Positions 33,930 through 45,409 of a DNA stretch of 64,000 nt are shown here, piece by piece. Made by a program: the position numbers and the translations under genes. The notes below the pieces were generated by a model, which had not been told where the DNA came from, did not search any database, and saw only the letters and a list, made by a program, of their open reading frames with translations. Location: NCBI RefSeq assembly GCF_020921035.1, contig NC_063158.1, positions 14,862,001-14,926,000 on the forward strand. The letters are read 5' to 3'. Positions within the stretch are counted from its first letter, which is position 1; every line of letters begins with the position of its first letter. This DNA is from Rhodamnia argentea. Lineage: Eukaryota; Streptophyta; Magnoliopsida; Myrtales; Myrtaceae.

Positions 33930-34806
33930 GGGTGCATATAATAAGCATTCTATTTCTGAAATTAATTTATGGCTAGAATATTTCTATTTCTAGTTTCTAG
34001 ATAAGTTTTTGAGCAAAAAACGTGTTTGATAATGACATAAAATAAAATTTATGTTCCTGAAATAGAAGTTTGTTTGATGATAATTAAAAACTTCTACTTC
34101 TGAAATATTATTAATACAAAATCTTCTACGAAAATTTTATACTTCATTTTTAAATTTCTTTAAAAAATAATTTTTATTATTAGAAAATTTCATTTACTAT
34201 TTAAAAATAAAAAATTGTTATTTATTTTTTACTCCGGTGGCGGTGGGCAACGGCAGGGGCCGACGATGGTTGCGGGCGTCACGGAGTGTGATAGTGGGCG
34301 GTAGAGGTTGGTGGTGGGCGATGGGAGGCGGCGGTCGGCAGCGGAAGGGTTGGCGGTTGGTTGTGGCAGGCGATGAGGCGGACGACGATGACTGCCGGCA
34401 ACAAGAGGTGGTTGGGGGAGAACAATGGTTGGCGGCAAGGGGTGGTGGATGGCAACGGCCAGCGAGGGGCGACGGAGGTTGGCGGTGGGCGACGGCGAGT
34501 GGTGGTTGGCGGGCGTGGCTAATAGTGGCTACGAAGCCGGTGGTTGCCGGGTCGGCGAGGGTGGCGAGTGGCTATCTTCAAAGAAAAGGCGATAGAGAGA
34601 GTGCGGTGAGGACTTGAGAAAAAACAAGGGATTTTGGTAGGCTATTTCTCATTTCTGTTTCTAGAACAGAGAAGTTATAATTTTTAACTTGTCATTTCTT
34701 TTTCAAATATATTTACGTAATAAAATTTTGTTTCGTAAAAGAAAAGTAAAATTGCATTACCAAATAAATTTTTATTCCAAACTTGTTCCAGAAATCATGC
34801 GCGTCC
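33930..34806. mobile_element. PIF/Harbinger-like element with GC-rich core, 877 bp
   Basis: TAA flanks both sides (33927-33929 and 34807-34809). The left end GGGTGCATATAATAAGC and following TTCTATTTCTGAAAT pair imperfectly with the right end read inward (GGACGCGCATGATTTCTGG). AT-rich arms enclose a GC-rich core at 34235-34615 of irregular GGCGGTGG/GGTTGGCGG repeats. No transposase. Confidence 0.65.
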
Positions 34807-34829
34807 TAACTTGAGCGTTGGAGGGCTGA

Positions 34830-35256
34830 TCTAGGAATCCGGACGCCTTGACCCAATTTTCATGGTGTAGCTCAATAGCTATCAATGACTTTGTGCATGG
34901 ATCTTTGATCATTATACCACGAGAAATAACATACTACATTAATCTTGGGAGGGACCGAGGAAGCCCTACCATCTCTAGCATGCCTCTTCATATATTCGAA
35001 GTGTCCCATGTTTAACCAGACATTCTACACTACAGGCACAACATCAGAATTACAGAAACCAACTAAGACAAGCCACTCGAACCAAATATTCCGAACAAAA
35101 AAAAAAAAACCAATGATATGAATTGATACGGACACTGAAAAGCATACAAGGACATCTTCTTAATTAGCCAGAGGCACACAATATTAATAATATGCCAACA
35201 ACAATTTCTGTCACATTTTGTCCGAGCAAACTAAGCACAACAACGTAACTCGTTCA
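34830..35256. other. 3' flank of GLP-4
   Basis: Intergenic DNA between a transposon and GLP-4; probably holds the GLP-4 3'UTR. Nothing else is seen. Confidence 0.4.
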
Positions 35257-36112
35257 CTAGAATTTAGCTTCAATCTCGTCAACTACGGCCTTATCCACCT
35301 GGAAAGCCTTGGCGAGAACATCAGTGGCGATGTTCGGAGTCGACCCGAAGACCGTATCCGGAACGAGAACCACACCCGGGTTCTGGCTGCTGAGGCCGGA
35401 GTACGAGAAGGCGTTCCCATAGCCCACGTTCTGTTGGAAGTGAATGAGTCCCTCGGGGAACACGAACACGTCGCCCTTCTGGAGAACCTTGGTGATCAGC
35501 TTGTTGTCGGGGTTCGACGTGACGAAGCCGACGAGCAGGGTCCCTTCGATGACCACGAGAATCTCGGAGGCACGGGGGTGCGTGTGGGGGGAGACGATAC
35601 CCCACGGGGCATAGTCAATCCTCACCAAGGAGATGCCCAGAGTGTTGAGCCCAGGTACCTGTCCGATCGTGGCCAGGGTAAGCGCCGAGCCTTGCGGGTT
35701 CGACACATTGCCCGGCTTCTCGAGCCCAGACAGAAAGAAATTGTCGGCGGTCACAAGCTTCGGGTCCAAGCAAGCAATACCATTAACCAGTACTGCTTAC
35801 AAAGAAAAAAGAAAAGAAAAGAGAAGACCGTAAGTGAACATGTCTAGAAGATAACTAGAACTATCTATAAACTATTCATAGCTTTAAGGTTAAAATACAC
35901 AGTCAAAGTTCGCCGGATTCCTCATTAAACCAGTTTTCCTAAATCAACCGTACGAAAACGAGCAGATTCAAAATGAGAATATGGTGGAGATGGTGCTAAC
36001 CTTGGCTATTGAAATCTGCAACACAGAAATCTTGCAAGGGCCCGGGATCAGAGGCCACCGCGACTGCACATGCAATGGCGAGGACGCAGCAAAGAAGAAC
36101 GCTCTTCGCCAT
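35257..36112 (-). CDS. Germin-like protein (GLP-4), intact
   Basis: Exon 1 (36001-36112) and exon 2 (35257-35792) with a GT-AG intron of 208 bp encode 215 residues. The signal peptide is [21 protein letters not shown]30 and C45 form the conserved pair, the latter in an ACLD context that groups it with GLP-5 and GLP-6 rather than with GLP-1 to GLP-3. Box 1 (PHTHPRASE) gives H107, H109 and E114; box 2 ([10 protein letters not shown]) gives H155, so the metal site is complete. N66 in NVS is a possible glycan site. The protein ends in AKF. A secreted manganese cupin is expected; its reaction is not predictable from sequence. It is the only intact member of its lineage in this window. Confidence 0.94.
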
Positions 36113-36222
36113 GTCTTAAACCTCTTTTCCGTATGAGCGAATATCGGGAAGACGACAAAAAACTCTGCTTAAGTTAGCACTTTGCAGGCACAGGATGGGA
36201 AGCATAATGATCCTTGACTTCC

Positions 36223-36230
36223 TATTTATA
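36223..36230 (-). promoter_or_regulatory. TATA box of GLP-4
   Basis: TATAAATA on the minus strand about 110 bp upstream of the GLP-4 start codon, a standard plant core promoter spacing. Confidence 0.65.
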
Positions 36231-36234
36231 AGCC

Positions 36235-36855
36235 TCGCGTACTGTTGGTGAAGAGCCGAAGAGATGGAAGAAGAGAACGAGTCTTGTCTCTAGCCGTCCC
36301 CGTTTTAAAGGGAACAGAAGACAGTCAAAAACATATGTTTCCAGCTCGATTTCGGACATGGTTATCTGGCAAAAGCTTGTAATGTAAATTAAGAAAGACA
36401 ATAACATCTCCGGCTTTCTTGAATAACGATCCGGAATGGTTCTTCGGGATATGAATGGAATTAAGTTAATCCATGTAATTACGTCCATCGTGTTGAATAA
36501 TGGAATATAGAATGCATCAGATGAACTTGGGAGAGATGCAGTGCCAAGACGGCGCAGGTTTGATGTGCGGAGCGGGTGTCAAGGCATCATTCTTCGACAT
36601 TTAATATGTGTGTGTTTGTTATAGAAGAAACATCTGTCTGATACCGAAGAGGTTGACAAAATACCCGTTGGCTGACTGATGTATCCGTTGTGAATATTAT
36701 ATGTTTATAGACGGCATCGTCAAAAGTAGAAGTTCCAGCGTTGAGAATTGTTGAGAATATGCCTTGAATTTGATCCAATACAGAAAACTCGATCCAAATG
36801 AGTTTTTATGTTTAAGTCGATTTTCTAGTTGAGTAGGCTTCTCAAACTGGGTTTT
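36235..36855. other. GLP-4 upstream region
   Basis: Promoter-side DNA of GLP-4 with no gene. It ends at the target duplication of the long-inverted-repeat element that starts at 36867. Confidence 0.4.
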
Positions 36856-36934
36856 CTATTTTGGATGAGAAAAATATAAAAGAAGTCCTGTACATATTAT
36901 ATTTATACTAATTTAGTCATAAATATTTTAATTG

Positions 36935-37215
36935 TGTTGTAAAATATTGCGTTGCAAGTATATAATAGAGAGAATAGAGAGAGGTTAAGTAGAGAAAGCC
37001 AGAGGAGAAATTTTTTATTTCAACTTCACCAAATGACCAAAACTAAGTTCCTATTTATAGGAGAACGAGAATGCACTTATCATTAATATCAATGTATTGA
37101 ATAAATACATACATTGGATAGGGAGATGTACTTAGAATGTAGAATACAAATGTACCATAATAGGTACATTAGATAGGATGAATATAATGAATATTCGTTC
37201 GTGTATTTCATAACA
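36935..37215 (-). repeat. 3' LTR of the copia element (fossil)
   Basis: A 281-bp LTR with TGTTG..AACA-type ends. A purine-rich tract (about 37216-37225) adjoins it on the inner side. Confidence 0.92.
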
Positions 37216-40200
37216 CTCCCCCTTCAATATTCATTGTATCCATTATATTACGAATGTGCATTGAATGATATTGCCTCATTAAAAACCTTAAGCCAGAAAA
37301 ACCCAGTGAGACAAAAACTGGACAAAAGGGAAAAAGAGTACAAAACACAAATCTTATGATCTCTCCCTTTTATGGATGCATTAATTGCCTCGTTAAAAAC
37401 CTTAAGCCGGAAAAACCCAGTGGGAAAAAAACCGGTTAGAAGGAAAAAAAGAGTGCAATGCATAGTTCATAATATCTCCCCCTTAATTGAGCTATGTAGC
37501 CATCACCGGGGCTAGTCAATCTTGCATCTTGTGAACTCGCCGCATACCAATGCCATGTACTAATTTCTCAAAAGTTGTCGTTGGGAATGATTTGGTAAAA
37601 AGATTCGCAAGATTATTTATGGATTGAATCAATTTAACATCAATTTGTCGACTTTCTTGGAGTTCGTGAGTATAGAAAAATTTCGGCGAGATATGCTTGG
37701 TCCTATCACATTTGATATGTCCTTCCCCTAACTTGTGCAACACAAGCAGCATTATCTCCATAAATTATAGTGAGAGAATTTGTAATCGGTGCTAAACAAC
37801 AAGAATTGTGAATATGCGTAATAATGGATCTTAACCAAACACACTCTTTTCCAGCTTCATATAAAGCAATAATCTCATAGTAGTTAGAAGATATAGTTAC
37901 TAGTGATTGCTTCGTAAAATGCCAAGAAATGGTGGTGCCGTTATAACAAAATAAATAACTAGTTTGAGAGCGAGCCTTATGTGGATCAGATCTATATATA
38001 GCATCAACATATCCAACTAAACCAGAGGTAGTGAAATCCTTGGAGTAATATAATCCCAAATCTATAACTCCTCGGAGATAACAAAAAATATGTTTAACTC
38101 CATTCTAGTGTCTCCGAGTTGGGTCAAAACTAAAACGTGCCAATAAATTTACCGCAAAAGCGATATATGGTCTCGTACATTGTGCCAAGTACATTAAAGC
38201 CCCAATTGCATTGAGATATGGTACTTCAGGACCAAGTATCTCTTCATCAGATTCTCTAAGATGAAATGGATCCTTTTGGGGATCTAGAGACCTTACAACC
38301 ATAGGGGTGCTCAATGGACGAGCCCCAATTCCATTTGCTTTATGCTCAAGCTCTAGACCAAGATAAAGTTTGGTTTTACCCAAATCTTTAACTTCAAACT
38401 CCCTTTTCAAATACTCAGCAATTTTAGCTAATTCTTCTGGAGTTCCAATTAAATTCATATTGTTGACATAAAGCGCCACAATATCAAATCCGGTTTCTGA
38501 TTTCTTAATAAACACGCATGGGTAAATAGGATCATTCTTGTACCCTTCCTTAATTAGGTACTCACATAGGCGTTGATACCACATGCGATTGGATTGCTTT
38601 AAAGCGTACAAAGATCTTTGCAACTTTATTGAGAATAAGTTGCGGGGAGTGCATGTATCGGGCATTTTGAATCCCTCGGGAATTTTCATATAAATATCAG
38701 AGTCTAATGAGCTATATAGATATGCCGTCACCACGTTCATAAGACGCATTTCCAATCTTTCAGAGACTACTAGGCTAATTAGAAAATGAAATGTAATCAT
38801 ATTCATTACAAGTGAATATGTCTCATCATAATCAATCCCAGGTCTCTAGGGGAATCCTTGGGCAACGAGTCGGGCTTTATACCTAACAACCTCGTTTTTC
38901 TCATTTTGTTTCCGGACAAATACCCATTCATATCCAATGAGCTTTACATTATCGGGGATTCGAGTTACGAGTCCCAAAACCTCTTGTTTAGTTAGGGAAG
39001 CTAATTCAGCCTTAATTGCCTCCTCCCACTTAGGCCAATCTTGCCTTTAACAGCTTTCAATAATAAATTGCGGCTCACAATCATCATCCATAATTTATGA
39101 GCAATCGAGAATGCAAAAATATCATCAATGATGATTTCACTCCGATCCCAATTCTCATTACAATATGTAATGGAATTCTCGGTATTCCTAGGGTTGGTGA
39201 TCTTTTCATGGGTTTGTGCCTCTTCGAGAACGATAAGCTTTTTGGGAGCAAGCACAACACCGGGCTCTTCCGGAGCGGATTTCTGATTCTTTCCCTTTCG
39301 TTTTCGAGGAACAGTGTCTTTTGATCCTATCGGCCTACCACGCTTCAAGTGTGGGGGATTTTGTTCCATTTTAGCTTGTCATTCGGGAACAGTTATCCTA
39401 GCTGGAGCATTTGTAGCTGGAATATGATACTTCGTTATCTTAGCATCATCATTAAATGCGTCGGGAAGTCTATTAGCCATAACTTGTAAATGGATTATGC
39501 ACTGCACCTCGTTTTCACACTCGGGAGTTTTTGGGTCCAATTGAGATAAATTTTTCTCATTCCAGGAGATAACCTTAACTGGTTTTCGCTTTGCAATCAT
39601 GGAAGTTGTAGGTGTCCTAATTGATGGAAACACTGTCTCATCGAAATGACAATCTACGAATCTGACGAAAAAAAGATTACCGATAATTGGTTTCAAGAAC
39701 TTAATGATGGACAGTGAATTAAACCCAACATAAATGCCCAAACGGCATTGGGGACCCATTTTCGTTCTTTTTGGCGGTGCTACGGGCACCTGTATTGCAC
39801 AACCAAATGTGCGTAAATGTGAAATATCGGGTTAATAACCAAGAACCATTTGAAGGGGAGATTGTAAGAGATTAGCCGTGGAGCGCAATCTAATTAGGAT
39901 TGCTGCATGCAAAACCGCATGACCCCATGCTATGTCGTTGGGATTCGTTCCCAACAATAGAGTGCGGGTAATGATTTGGATATGTTTAATCAAGGATTTT
40001 GCCAATCCATTTTGAGTATGAACATATGCGATCGGATGCTGAACCTCGATTCCGAGTGAAGCACAATACGCATTAAAACTCTTTGATGTAAATTCACCAA
40101 CATTATCCATCCTTACGCTTTTAATTGGATAATCAGGGAATTGTGCCCGGAGCTTTATAATATGTGCAAGTAAACGTGCAAAGGTGACATGTCGCGTAGA

Positions 40201-42436
40201 TAATAGGCAAACATGGGACCATCTACGGGATGCGTCCACTAGTACCATAAAATATCGAAACGGTCCACTTGGCGGTTGTATTGGGTCACAAATATCACCC
40301 CGAATTCTTTGCAGGAATAAAGGGGATTCAAGATTAACCTTTGTTATAGAAGGTTTGGTAATGAGTTTTCCTTGTGAATAAGCTTCACAATTATAATCTT
40401 TGGACAACAGTACCTTTGTATCCTTTAAAGGGTGCCCTTTTGTATTCTGAATTATTCTACGCATCATTGAAGTGCTAGGGTGACCAAGGCGATCATGTCA
40501 TAGTCCAAACCGATCGGGGTTTATCAATCTCCAAGATATGGTGCCATAAGTTTCAACGATCTGAATCATGGCACAATATAAATCCTTAGAAAGAAGCTTC
40601 TAGCTTCTCATGGATGGTCTTCATGCCCATCTTATAAGAGGTAATGCCAATATATTCCTTATTTTACTCATAAATAATCTCAATATGGCACCCATTACGG
40701 CGTACATCTTTGAAGCTGAGCAAATTTCATTTTTTATCTACTGCTTGGAAACACATCCTCAATATGTAGGATGGTGCCACTTGGCAAAACAATTATGGCA
40801 TTCCCGAAACCATCAACAATCGGAACAGGACTCGATATTGTATGGACATGTGCCTTACGCAATGTCATACTCAAGAAAAAGTATCTACTACGAATATGGT
40901 ATGTGTTGATGCACTATCAAGCAAACAAACATCTTCCTTTTTCTCTGTATTTTTCATTTGCACTTATGTTGACAACTTCAGGTGTCAAGTATCATAAAAT
41001 TTGCATATTAGTTATAGGATCAAAGAAAATTTCAAAATAATAAATATTATATAAGGTTCATTAGCATTTCATTACATAACCATATTAGAGAATAATAAAA
41101 GGTAATACATTTAAAGAAAAGCAACTAGAAAAGAAATTATTAGAATCATAAAATTCGAAGTCTAAGTTATCATCCACCAGTCTGATGCCTTATCAAAGCA
41201 ATCAAAGGTCCTCAAAGAAATCGGAGACATCCAGGGATGCATTTGTTACTTTAGGAGCAAGAGGAGTCCCACCAATAGAGATATTGTTGGCCTAAATAGT
41301 GGTTATGGCAGTAGGATTAATTTCAATGGCGTGAGATTCATCATGCTTGCCCGTATTTTTCAAAGATGCCTAGTATAGATCAACAAAGTGCTTTGGCATA
41401 CAACAAGTACGTGACCAGTGCTCAGCCATGCCACAACAATGGCAAATACTTTCAATAGTTACCTTCTTTGGCTTCTTTTCTTTATCATGATTCGGGCCAA
41501 AGTTCGATTTCCTAGGGCGGTTAAATTTCCTGCCACCCCTTCGAGGAATATGTTCTTGCCTACGCTTATAGCCCTTAAAATGGCTAGTATTTTTTCTCAG
41601 AGTTAGCATGTGCTTCAAGCAATGCTGTTGAGCCTGCAGGTCTAAGATCATGATTTTTTAGCAACAATTCATTAGTTTGTTCAACAGTGAGGAGCACAAA
41701 AATTAATTCAGAGTATGTGGCAAATTGACGCTGCCGGTATTGCTATTGCAATATAATATTCGAAGCATGGAAGGTGGAGAAAGTTTCTCTAATAGTTTCG
41801 CATCAGCGAGCTTGACATCGCATAACTTAAGCCGAGAAACAATATCAAATAAAGCGGAGTTATAATCATACGCTGATTTAAAATCTTGCATCCCGAGATG
41901 CTGCCGGTCATACTATGCTTGAGGGAGGATAATAGTCTTGGTATGATCATACCTATCCTTCAATCTCTTCCACAAGGTCCGAGGGTCTCGAACGGATAAA
42001 TATTGCGTTTGCAAGCTCTCATGTAAATGATGACGAATAAAAATAAGTGCATTTGCATTATCTTTTGCATTTGAGGTTCCTTCTTCTGTAATTGCATTAG
42101 CGAGACCTTGTCCTTGGAGATGCATTTCCATATCAAGGCACTAGGATTGATAATTATTTCCACTCGCTTCTAGGATGTGGAATTTGGGCTTTTCAATACT
42201 TGCCATAATTCTTGCAAAAAAAATGAATCCTTAAATTAATTAGAAGGATTTCCAAATATCCACCGCCACTTTAGGAGTAGAAGGATACTTTTAGATTTGA
42301 AATTGGTTTCAAGCCGAGAAAAAGAAAAATGAAGAATTGATAGAAGAAGATGAAGTATAAGTTGATTAAAGAAAACAAAGAAAACTTACCTTGCAAAAAT
42401 TATTTACTAAGTCGGTAGATCTTCGTGCTAATAACG

Positions 42437-42740
42437 TGTTGTAAAATATTGCGTTGCAAGTATATAATAGAACGAATAGAGAGAGATTAAGTATAGAAAG
42501 CCAAATGAGAATTTTTTTATTTCAACTTCACCAAATGACCAAAACTAAGCTCCTATTTATAGGAGAACAATGATGCACTTATCATTAATATCAATGCATT
42601 GAATAAATACATACATTGGATAGGGAAATGAGCATACATTGGATAGGGAGATGTACGTAGAATGTAGAATACAAATGTACCATAATAGGTACATTAGATA
42701 GGATGAATATAATGAATATTCATTCATGTATTTCATAAGA
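42437..42740 (-). repeat. 5' LTR of the copia element (fossil)
   Basis: A 304-bp LTR about 94-95 percent similar by eye to the left one. A probable primer-binding region lies on the inner side near 42418-42436. Confidence 0.92.
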
Positions 42741-42940
42741 AATTGAATCAATTTAGTTATAAACCTACAACATTTGTATCAATTGAGTTCATTTGGCTAA
42801 TTTTGATTGAAAATCGTTTGCGTGGATGCCGGCTGTTTTACTTGATATGACCAGCACCGATGTGGACATTTTTAAATTATATTTTAATAATTTTTTTGAT
42901 TTTTTTTATAATAATAATTATTTTTTTCCTTTCTACACTT

Positions 42941-42993
<53 letters not shown>

Positions 42994-43598
42994 CTGAGGG
43001 ACGATAAGAGCTGCAAACCAACCCTCACCCCATTTGGGCGTCATTGCCTCGTCTAGACCTAGCAAAGGGCATGACGCCCTTGCCCGAGGCTTGCCAGGGC
43101 GTCATGGCCATCACCAAGTTTGGCAAGGTAGTGGTAGCCCTCGCCAGGCTTTCATTGGTCACGACGAGGGCATTGTACCCTTGCCAAAATTGGACAAGGG
43201 CTATGACACCCTCACTATGGCCAGCAAGGGCCGCCACGCACTCACTAGCCATAACGAGGGCCCGTAGGCCCTCGCCCAAAGCCAGCGATGGCCATGACGC
43301 TCTCACCTAGTGCCGACAAGAGTTGACCAATCCTAACCAAACAAATAAATAAACAATAGAAAAGAAAAGAAAAAATTATCATAATATTGTTAAAAAATAT
43401 CCACGTTGATGCTGGCCTTGCTAAGTAAGATAACCGACGTTCACGTTAGCGATTTTCATTCAAATTTGATTGGAAGGACTCAATTGATACTAATGAAAAA
43501 TGTTTAGAACTAAATTGATTTAATGAAAATATTTAGGATTGAATTGATACCAATGTAATATGTTCAGAACTTTTTCGGTATTTTTCCCTATTTTGGAT

Positions 43599-45401
43599 AC
43601 AAACCTGAATTTTACTCGATTATTAGGGGAGAGCATCGTCTGAGTTGGTCTGGCTTTCGAGCGGTCTAATGAAATCGATAAAATGAAAATAAAAAGTAAA
43701 GCATACTAATTCTTTGGAAGGCAAAGCCGTAACTCCTAAACCAGATTAAAAATTGGGTCGCATTAACTTCAAACACTCTGACTTCAGAACGCAAGTCATC
43801 ATAACTCATACCATCTCTCTCTCGGCCTTCTCCGTTGGGTTTGGATTAGATTCTTGAGTTCATGTGTCACCCAAGAGCAGGATCCCTAACTTCATTTCCT
43901 CTCCATCTTCTTTTGTTGCTTTGAAAAGCAACTGTCATTTCCGAGCCCGCTTTCCGTTTTCCCCCCTTCCCCATCTGGTTTTCCTTTTCGCTTCTGTTTC
44001 GAATCTGGTTTAGGTTTCAGCTTCTACCTTCCTATCTTTGCTCAAGCTGTAACTGTTTGGAAGACAAATTTTCAAAATTTGTCGGTCCGGGTGAGTAGTA
44101 TTTTCTTTTCTAGAAAATGGATAAGGGGATGTAAAGATAAAGGCCTAGTACTATGTGGAAAGACAGGAAAATTTCAAGATACAAGATCTAGGATTGTTGT
44201 TGGTATATAGAAAAAGATTCAAATTCTAGTACTAAAACATATGAGGGATTACATAGAACTATTAACTTAAGCATTTGCATGTGGATTCAATATTTGTAAA
44301 ATAAGTAATGTAGAATATGGAAAAAGTCCTTATAGTTTGAGTACCTGATTAAAATACAAAATGACTTTTGTCAACATCCACATGCTTTACAATAAATGGG
44401 AAAAAGTTTGAAAAAATAACCATTTTAAATTAAATACATGGATGTAAGTCAAATAATTAATCAAGTTGTGTTTGGCTCGAAAATCGCTCTCTTCATGTCA
44501 TCAACTGACCCATTTGAGTAAATGGATTAGGCGGGCCATTGTCGGTTTACATGACCCGTTTATCAATCATACTAAACGGACATATCTGATTATTACATGA
44601 TCACGAGTAACGTACCCTCAAAACATCGGATTTCGTACCGTGTTTGTTGCGTGTGGTCTTGCCTTTGTCATCATCTTTCGTTGCCTCCCTAGCTTGAGGT
44701 AGCATGTCTCGGATGCTAGATTGATTGAGTCTAAGATAGGCGCATGGATGAAGTGAGAAACGAGTCAAGGAGCGAAAAAGTCATTTGTTTTATGCTGAGC
44801 TTATCCACAAACCCGAGACTGGGGGCGCATACCGCGACAAATTCTTTTTGACGGGGCAAATTAGAAATATCTTAAAACTTGAGGGAGCCAACTATAAATT
44901 TCTTTTCTTCAACATGAAAAAATCTTCGACCTTATGTCATCGGTCTTCAGTTAAGTAGCACTATTACGGACATGCGATACGATACGTCGACACGTCATTT
45001 TCAAAAAATAAAAAATTCCGACACGTTGGGACACGTTGTAAATTAAATGTATATTTTTATATAAGTGATAAATTATATTAGCGGCTAGTTCTTTTATTCT
45101 TCTTCTGTTATGTCACGATTAAGCCGAGTGTATTAATTTTGAGATAGCAATATATGACTTGAGTATACACTGCGTATGTGTGTATATATATAAAATAAAT
45201 TTATAATTTTGATACTTAATTTATTGAAAATGCTTAAAACCGACCCGTACGTGTTAAAATGACGTATCTAGATGCAAGATGCGCGTGTTGCTAATATATT
45301 TAGAGCACTGACCACGAATTGATCTCATGTTGGAGAGCGCAAAAAAAGTGTCGGAATATTGAAAAGTGTCGAGAGTGTCGGTGCTTCGGAGGTTTTCAAT
45401 A
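43599..45401. other. Spacer with a probable 5'UTR exon of the PPR gene
   Basis: About 43800-44090 has the look of a plant leader exon: pyrimidine-rich, free of transposon features, and ending in GTCCGG followed by GTGAGT, a strong donor. A possible acceptor lies at about 48399-48411 before the PPR start at 48470. If right, the intron is about 4.3 kb and contains the hAT element. The rest of the spacer is AT-rich with no gene. Confidence 0.35.
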
Positions 45402-45409
45402 CTAGGAAC

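Larger units (their letters stand above)
36935..42740 (-). mobile_element. Ty1/copia LTR retrotransposon (fossil), nested
   Basis: A structurally complete but broken element on the minus strand. Its LTRs lie at both ends and a perfect 5-bp target duplication AATTG flanks it (36930-36934 and 42741-42745). Parts in order along the minus strand: 5' LTR at the right, gag with a zinc-knuckle region (about 41.4-42.2 kb), integrase (about 39.4-40.5 kb), reverse transcriptase (about 38.1-38.9 kb), RNase H (about 37.5-38.1 kb), a purine tract next to the left LTR, and the 3' LTR. The gag-integrase-RT order identifies Ty1/copia; an Ale-like lineage is possible from LTR size. The coding region has at least five breaks. 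LTR divergence of roughly 5-6 percent by eye suggests an insertion a few million years ago. Confidence 0.93.
36867..43587. mobile_element. Mutator-like long-inverted-repeat element, split by a copia insertion
   Basis: The left end (GAGAAAAATATAAAAG, then AGTCCTGTACATATTA) and the right end read inward (GGAAAAATACCGAAAAAG, then TTCTGAACATATTACA) match for about 150 bp, including ATTGAGT and GAAAATCG blocks. An identical 11-bp sequence CTATTTTGGAT flanks both sides (36856-36866 and 43588-43598), the size range of Mutator-type target duplications. The copia element at 36935-42740 lies inside the left arm, so the element itself is only about 0.9 kb. The right portion includes a CT microsatellite (about 42945-42990) and a GC-rich core (about 42990-43330). 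No transposase. Confidence 0.82.

Noticed and set aside
34237-34617. Gly/Arg/Trp-rich 126-codon frame
   Set aside because: It is the GC-rich, internally repetitive core of a PIF-like element, not a plausible protein.
43034-43310. Overlapping frames on both strands in the 43-kb GC-rich block
   Set aside because: They lie in the GC-rich core of the long-inverted-repeat element; all frames are open because of composition.
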